A stretch of 64,000 bases of DNA from contig NC_088301.1 in assembly GCF_032854445.1 (NCBI RefSeq), forward strand, positions 7,300,044 to 7,364,043, written 5' to 3'. The translations under genes and the position numbers were made by a program. The notes beneath the pieces were generated by a model. The model had not been told where the DNA came from, did no database searches, and was given only the letters and a program-made list of their open reading frames with translations. Source of the stretch: Liolophura sinensis. Its lineage: Eukaryota; Mollusca; Polyplacophora; Chitonida; Chitonidae. This document shows, piece by piece, positions 58,263 through 64,000 of this stretch (the stretch's first letter is position 1; each line of letters opens with the position of its first letter).

Positions 58263-58639
58263 CCACGCACACGGCAGCGACAAGACACTGCAGTTATCTG
58301 TAATATTATATTTCCTTAATATCATATCAGGTTACCATGACAACATGTGTCTTTCTGGTTAATACCCATTGATGTACACTGTAATACAGTTTGGGAAGCA
58401 ATTCACATATTGTAGAAAAGTCAGGCTTCTTGTGTACATACATGTAGCTACAAACTTACTGGAATCCTTCCGTAAACAATGTTACAAAGCATCAACATCA
58501 AGTGAAAGCAGGAGGTTAACTGTATTTTTCTATTTTAATTATAAATGAGAAAATGTTGTGGACATATTGACAGACAAAAATGGATGAACAGAGCAACATA
58601 CAAGTCCAAAGGCAGACAGATACAAAAACAGAGGGATAG

Positions 58640-58860
58640 AAACATGGTTGTATAGAGCGATAGGAACATGGTTACCTAGACAGAGATATAGGAACATGGT
58701 TACCTAGACAGAGAGATAGGAACATGGTTACTTAGACAGAGAGAGATAGGAACATGGTTGCCTAGACAGAGATATAGGAACATGGTTACCTAGACAGAGA
58801 GAGATAGGAACATGGTTGAATAGACAGTAAGATCACTTTGGTTACATAGACAGAGAGATT
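58640..58860. repeat. 28-31-bp minisatellite
   Basis: Seven or so units of ATAGGAACATGGTTACCTAG and ACAGAGAG. Confidence 0.92.
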
Positions 58861-60039
58861 GACAGCTGATTGGTGCATCACCTCTTTAACAGAGTGCACA
58901 TATACATATAATTCACATAGCCTTCTTACCTCAGAGAAAATTGACACAGTGTATTAAAACCGTAAACAGTTAATTTGATATTCTAAGACCTTGTATGTAT
59001 GATGTGTTGTTTGTTGATATTTTTTCAACACACTCATTTGAATATTAAAAAGGCTGAGGATAATAACACACTGATACCGAAACCTAACATTACCTTTCAC
59101 AATGACAGGAGCAATGAGTATAAATAGACAATGGCTATCAATACTTCTTTCAATAGAACACAACCTGCGTTACCATACAGCTCCCACCAAAACAACTCAT
59201 TGCACCACCCTTAAAACTAACAGAGAGACTACCAGTACCCAGATTTACATGAGTTAACCAATGGTATATCCCTAGCCTTGTATCAATAAACCCTACCTAT
59301 ATAATAGGGATATATACCACTTTATATGTACATACATATATATATATATACATATATAAACACATATCTATGCATATATGTTAAGTCAGAGAGAATAAAG
59401 CTTGACCAAGGTTTAATACCTACACCTGTAGTGCCTGCTGGCTCAGCCTGTGTAGCGATATACCTGGAACTCCTGCATTGCACCCCCAAAAGCTTATGGG
59501 CTTAAAGCCTAGGTATTAGCTTTACCTTTACTGTGGATCAGGCCAGCTCATATCATAATGCATTTCAATTCATAACAATTATATACTTACATATGCATGT
59601 GTGTGAGAGATTCAGCTGACATATTGGTGACAACTATATATTGCCCTTTGAGCAGGTGAAACTGGGCATGAATACAATTAGACGCTTCTTTCACATCATG
59701 AAGTACTAGAGCCAGAAATATGCGGATGAACTTATTTCATTTGGGCAATGTGACTCCCAATGTCAGGACAGAACAAAAGAACATCTCAACCCAATATGAT
59801 CCAGTTAGAACCTGTTAAAAGTTTCACGGAGTCCAAGTAGCCTAACTGTCAGTTCCACATCTGCACCTTTATTACCTGTTATTAAAATAATCTCCCTCGA
59901 TATTGCAGTTTTAGTTTTACACCTGTGTGATGCTTATTCGATCCCATCCATGTTCGTGATTAATGAGGTCATGTGTTCAAATCCAGCTAGAGACAATTCG
60001 AATGTAGACTGATTTACTGTGAAGTCAGGCATGGTGCTT

Positions 60040-60200
60040 GGTTATATAGTTTATTTATTTGATCACTGCATAACCCTACACTCCATAGCTTTTCACTTAC
60101 ATGTACGTGAGTATATGACAGTGGCGACTTTTTATGGGTGGAGGAAATGCCCAGTGCCTGCATGGTGTAATAAACCAACCTTTGACAAGTTACAGATCAA
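60040..60200 (-). mobile_element. Degenerate SINE-like sequence
   Basis: GTTTATTTATTTGATCACTG, TTTTCACTTACATGTACGTG and GTGGCGACTTTTTATGGGTG follow the order of the reversed family 1 tail with many changes. Confidence 0.4.
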
Positions 60201-60226
60201 CTGTCCTCGAAGTGACTCTACATCTA

Positions 60227-60443
60227 CTGTAATTCTTCAACTTTTTCGCATGTTGGCCAGGTTTTTGTTCAAGTATATTCTGAAGGCACTATTCTGTGTT
60301 GACGGATAAAATTATACTTTTTGTGTAGCCCTGAATCTGGCCACTCCAAATAATGTAATTTTGTCTCCACGATCAAATTAAAAATTTGCAAAAATTGTAC
60401 TTAAAGTTGCTATTTCATATGCGAAAAGGTTGAGGTATAAGGG
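60227..60443. mobile_element. MITE copy 5 (217 bp)
   Basis: CTGTAATTCTTCAACTTTTT to GCGAAAAGGTTGAGGTATAA and GGG, with TA at both sides. It is the same length as copy 2 and the best-preserved inverted repeat. Confidence 0.82.
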
Positions 60444-60499
60444 TACATACACCATATTGGTAAGACAAATGCATGGTCTCCCACGAAAGTTAACATACT

Positions 60500-60655
60500 G
60501 CGAAAATGAGTCGTCCGCTTACTGTCAATAAGGCCCACAAGCAGTGAAAGCTAGGAAATCAAATTCCCTGCCTAAGGCTGGTTTTGATCTGGCACCAAGT
60601 GTGTCCCAGTCATTAAGAGGCAAATATATTTAACCACTAGACAACCGCTGCTCAT
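60500..60655 (-). mobile_element. tRNA-derived SINE fragment
   Basis: On the minus strand, GCGGTTGTCTAGTGGTTAAA (A box) and CCAGATCAAAACCAG (weak B box), then a CCACAAGCAGTGAAAGC-type motif seen also near 32.9 and 52.6 kb. Confidence 0.45.
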
Positions 60656-60781
60656 ACATGTCCTAGTAAACAAATGATATGCTGATGTGAAAATGATGGC
60701 TAGTATAACTATTTCATAAGGTAAAAGGGTAAAACATACCTGAGGTTGTCCTCAGGTAATGAGCTTTCTGCAATGGCATTA

Positions 60782-60885
60782 TTTATTTATTTATTTGACT
60801 GGTGTTTTACGCCGTACTCAAGAATATTTCACTTATATGACGGAAGCCAGCATTATGGTGGGAGGAAACCCACGACCGTCCGCAA
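60782..60885 (-). mobile_element. 5'-truncated SINE family 1 with 12-bp target duplication
   Basis: TTTATTTATTTGACTGGTGT to CCCACGACCGTCCGC. It is flanked by GCAATGGCATTA at 60770-60781 and 60886-60897. The tail is intact and close to consensus. Confidence 0.9.
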
Positions 60886-60899
60886 GCAATGGCATTAAC

Positions 60900-63800
60900 T
60901 ATATTGGATGGTCAATTATATTATATGCTCAACATATGTTACCTGATATATAGACTTTCTGCTCTTCATTCCTTCTTTCTGCTTTGACTGCTGCTTAATT
61001 TCCTTCTTTCTTTGACTGTACAGTATGTCAAGGAGTCTTGGTTAAATACATAAACATATTTAATGGGGTAGATTGCCCCAACAAAATAATAAAGTATTGA
61101 AGGTTTGATGAAAAGACTGTCCTGCTCTGTTATACATCTCCCATTACAGACCTGGCTTGTTATTCATGCAGCTAGCACTGGACCAGGAATAAACCCCGTA
61201 CCATACATGCATGCTACCCTCAGTCATCAGTGAGTATAAAGTCCCCCAACCAGGTGTGTTGTTCCAATGATTTGCTCAATAGGTCACTTCACTGGATAGT
61301 CCAGCCTATAGCTCAATGGCTCCCATGACCTCTAAAGGCCAAGGTCACAGCACCAAAATAAGGCCAAGGTCACAGTCATTGATCACTGTCACACAACACT
61401 GCATCTTTGTGGTTGTATGACCCATTACAGACTCCTTACTACAAGTGGCTTTTCAGCCTTCCAGCTAGATCAACCTAAATTCTCCCCACAAATTTATCTC
61501 AAATAGTATCGTTTGAAGTCGATCTAAACTACTGCACCCCACCCACTCCAACCACAAGGAAGATTCCAGATTCACCTGTACAAGATTCCCTGACCTGGGT
61601 TCATTTGCTCATCAGGTGTACTATTATACAGCAACGTTACAGCTAAGGGTGAAACGCAGATTTTATTTATTATTTTTATTGCAGTTTTACCCGTACTGAA
61701 GAACATTTCATAAATTTAACATAATGAGTTAGCATAACATCCGTACCCTGACCATATATCCTTGGGATAATGAATTAAATATTAAAATTAAAATTAATTA
61801 AATTAAATACATTGTTCCTTAAATATACATAAATGCTGACAGGAAAAAGTAAATCCCACTCCTTCTAAACTTGCCCGACATCCGATTGAAGCTTATTATC
61901 TAGAAGCTGGTAGAAAGCTTCTGTGTTATAAATGACTCATAAACCTTCCATCGCAATCTTAAAAAAAATTGCTTTCTTGACACTATCAAAAATGCAGTAA
62001 CCATATATGTGCAACAGCTCACATAATCAGAATTTTGTTTTCACTATACGATCTAACACTTACTTTCTTCACTTAGTGGAATTTCAAACTGCGTACAGGG
62101 CTATTTCACTTTTCTGATGGCGGACAGGTTTATAGGTACGTAATTGAGGGAAAACTGGGCAGAGTACTGATAAAACAACCATCTAACAAACCTCCTGACC
62201 TACATGTAGCTGCCCATATGAAAACCAACAAATGTGATTTAACTCTGCATGAACATCCAGACCAAATATGCTTTTGCTCATCTCTAAGTCGAGAGACTTA
62301 AGGCCATACCCAGGTATACATCTAGCTGCACACATGAAAATGACTAATAAATGCCATTAAACTCGGAACAAGTTGTACATAGTTAAAACTCATGAGGGCA
62401 GTGGCCCTTGATGGCTTTCAGCATCAGACAGGTGTTGTTAAGAGCTCAGGTAATGGCAAACTAAAGCCACCACTGGTATGGATCTATGGTAACAACATAA
62501 ACAGCACATGACAATTTGCTACAAGGGCAATGGTTCAACACTCAGGTCAGAAATAAATCTTATCAAATACATTAAAACCCTATATTTGGATATTTACACA
62601 GGTTTATGTTCCACTGTACTGCATAAAACAATTTTATAATGTTTAAATTCCTACTCCAACTGCTCCTTAAACAGAACTGGAATCCTGTTAAGGCTTTAAT
62701 AACATTAGGTTTGCCCTATCAAATGAGGATTTATACTCTAGTTCAGCTACAATTTAATTGAGATCTTAACCATCTTAAATAAAGTGTAGCTGAACTAAAG
62801 GAGGGTTTAAGTTTGTATTTTTTTTTTTGTATATACTTTTGCAGAGCAATGTACTCATAAGATAAATATCGTGTGTTTTAATCAAAATTCACAAACTGTT
62901 ACAGAGAGATGATTCTCTTCAACCAAACAATACACATTTCCTGCAAACCACTGGAGTCCAGGTCAAAACAACCTGAATAAGACATGGTCCCTTGTAATGC
63001 ACTGTGACAAACAATTTAAACCTCTTCATAATAAAGCATTCATAATGCATATACAATTTAAATGTATTATCCTCCTTTCTTCCGCAATATTTAAACAACG
63101 CTTAAAAACCTTTGAAAACTGCAAAACAACTACACAATTATGAGACTGAAACAGCTGGTAAAAGATCAATCGAGGTAATCAATCAATCTGATTATCTCAT
63201 TATTGAGTATCAAAGTCAGCAGGGACTAAGATAGATTTAGTGTAGTACAACCACCGGGCTGACATTTACCAAATATCCACAATGCACAGTATATGTATGA
63301 TCCAGGGATATAATAAAGCTTTATATGCATGAGCGACCGATTGCAATCAATTAAACACAACAGTGAACTGCTGCAAAGAATTGGCGCAATTACTACTTGA
63401 CTGCAAACTGCCTGATGCCTGAGAGACAGTATGCCTAAGGGCACTCCACAAAAGCTGATATTATGGGCATTCAATTATCAGAGTTATTATGGATGTTGCA
63501 CAAGAAGATAGGTCATGTTACACCAATGAGTCTTCTTGCTATGAATATATACTGTCCTCAACCCCTAATGTCATCCACAACTAAGGTTATCAATGTGTTT
63601 GATTCTGAGAGTTCTATATTGATCTTTGTAAGTCGTTTTGAGGTTTGTTGGGAAAGTAACGTTATATCTTATTAGGAAAATCTATGTTTTTCATAACACC
63701 AAAAGTGCCATTTTATAACTTATATTTGCCTATACAAAATACATTATATGGGATATGAACAAACACAAAACGTAATGCTAACTTATACATATATATAGTC

Positions 63801-64000
63801 AATGCAAACCAAAATATTTACCAGATTTTGTAAACTCTTTTCCTAATTCAACCCCTTAATAGGTAATTTATTCTATGTTGTGTTTTGTGCCGTATTGAAG
63901 AGGTTGAAAATACATTGTAAATTGTTTAGGTGTGGTTGTTTGTGTGGGTGGGGGGAGAGAGACTTTTTTCCACATATTGGGAAACCTTTTTTCACCTGAA
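60900..64000. other. Right end of the window, no gene recognised
   Basis: AT-rich DNA with weak SINE-like traces near 61.66 and 62.08-62.18 kb (GTACTGAAGAACATTTCA; GGCTATTTCACTTTTCTGAT). Short frames such as 63226-63474 carry no motif. Confidence 0.45.

Overview
The window looks like nuclear DNA of an invertebrate animal, most likely a mollusc (at least a lophotrochozoan). Coding sequence is sparse and split by GT-AG introns. The same tRNA-derived SINE recurs about twenty times, with a conserved tail ending in (AAAT)n. Minisatellites are extremely abundant, and the one fully readable conserved protein is a protostome-type neurocalcin. Nothing bacterial (operons, Shine-Dalgarno sites, CRISPR) is present. 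Species cannot be fixed from the sequence alone.

1-18.1 kb holds two tandem cytosolic sulfotransferase (SULT) genes on the minus strand. SULT-A has coding exons at 5687-5843, 3962-4282, 2516-2619, 1929-2106 and 55-185. SULT-B has coding exons at 16589-16745, 14740-15060, 12044-12147, 11425-11602 and 10600-10730. All five exon lengths (157, 321, 104, 178, 131 nt) and all splice phases match, so each encodes 296 residues. Their 5' flanks (about 6705-6990 and 17880-18130) are also homologous, including a TATA-like box, so the duplication copied promoter and 5' UTR as well as the coding exons. Minisatellites and SINEs fill the introns and the spacer.

18.1-30 kb contains no conserved gene that I recognise. 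It has many minisatellites and one interesting minus-strand candidate at about 20.45-21.7 kb. There a 48-bp tandem repeat encodes eleven invariant EYQNVY hexapeptides in one open frame, followed by a unique C-terminus, a stop and an AT-rich 3' flank with a poly(A) signal. Degenerate acidic reading frames lie just upstream at 21.8-22.3 kb.

30-64 kb is dominated by a minus-strand neurocalcin gene with coding exons at 33464-33841 and 30330-30527 (191 residues, N-myristoylation signal, four EF-hands). It probably has noncoding 5' exons far upstream; candidates are at 52703-52787 and near 58.1 kb. The rest is intronic or intergenic: SINE copies, a short TA-flanked inverted-repeat transposon family (five copies), and about ten minisatellite arrays. 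These include 19 near-identical 40-bp units at 52.8-53.6 kb and seven 102-bp units at 49.3-50.0 kb.

The two gene systems are functionally unrelated: PAPS-dependent sulfonation of small molecules on the left, neuronal calcium sensing on the right. Most long open frames in the window are by-products of tandem repeats whose period is a multiple of three.
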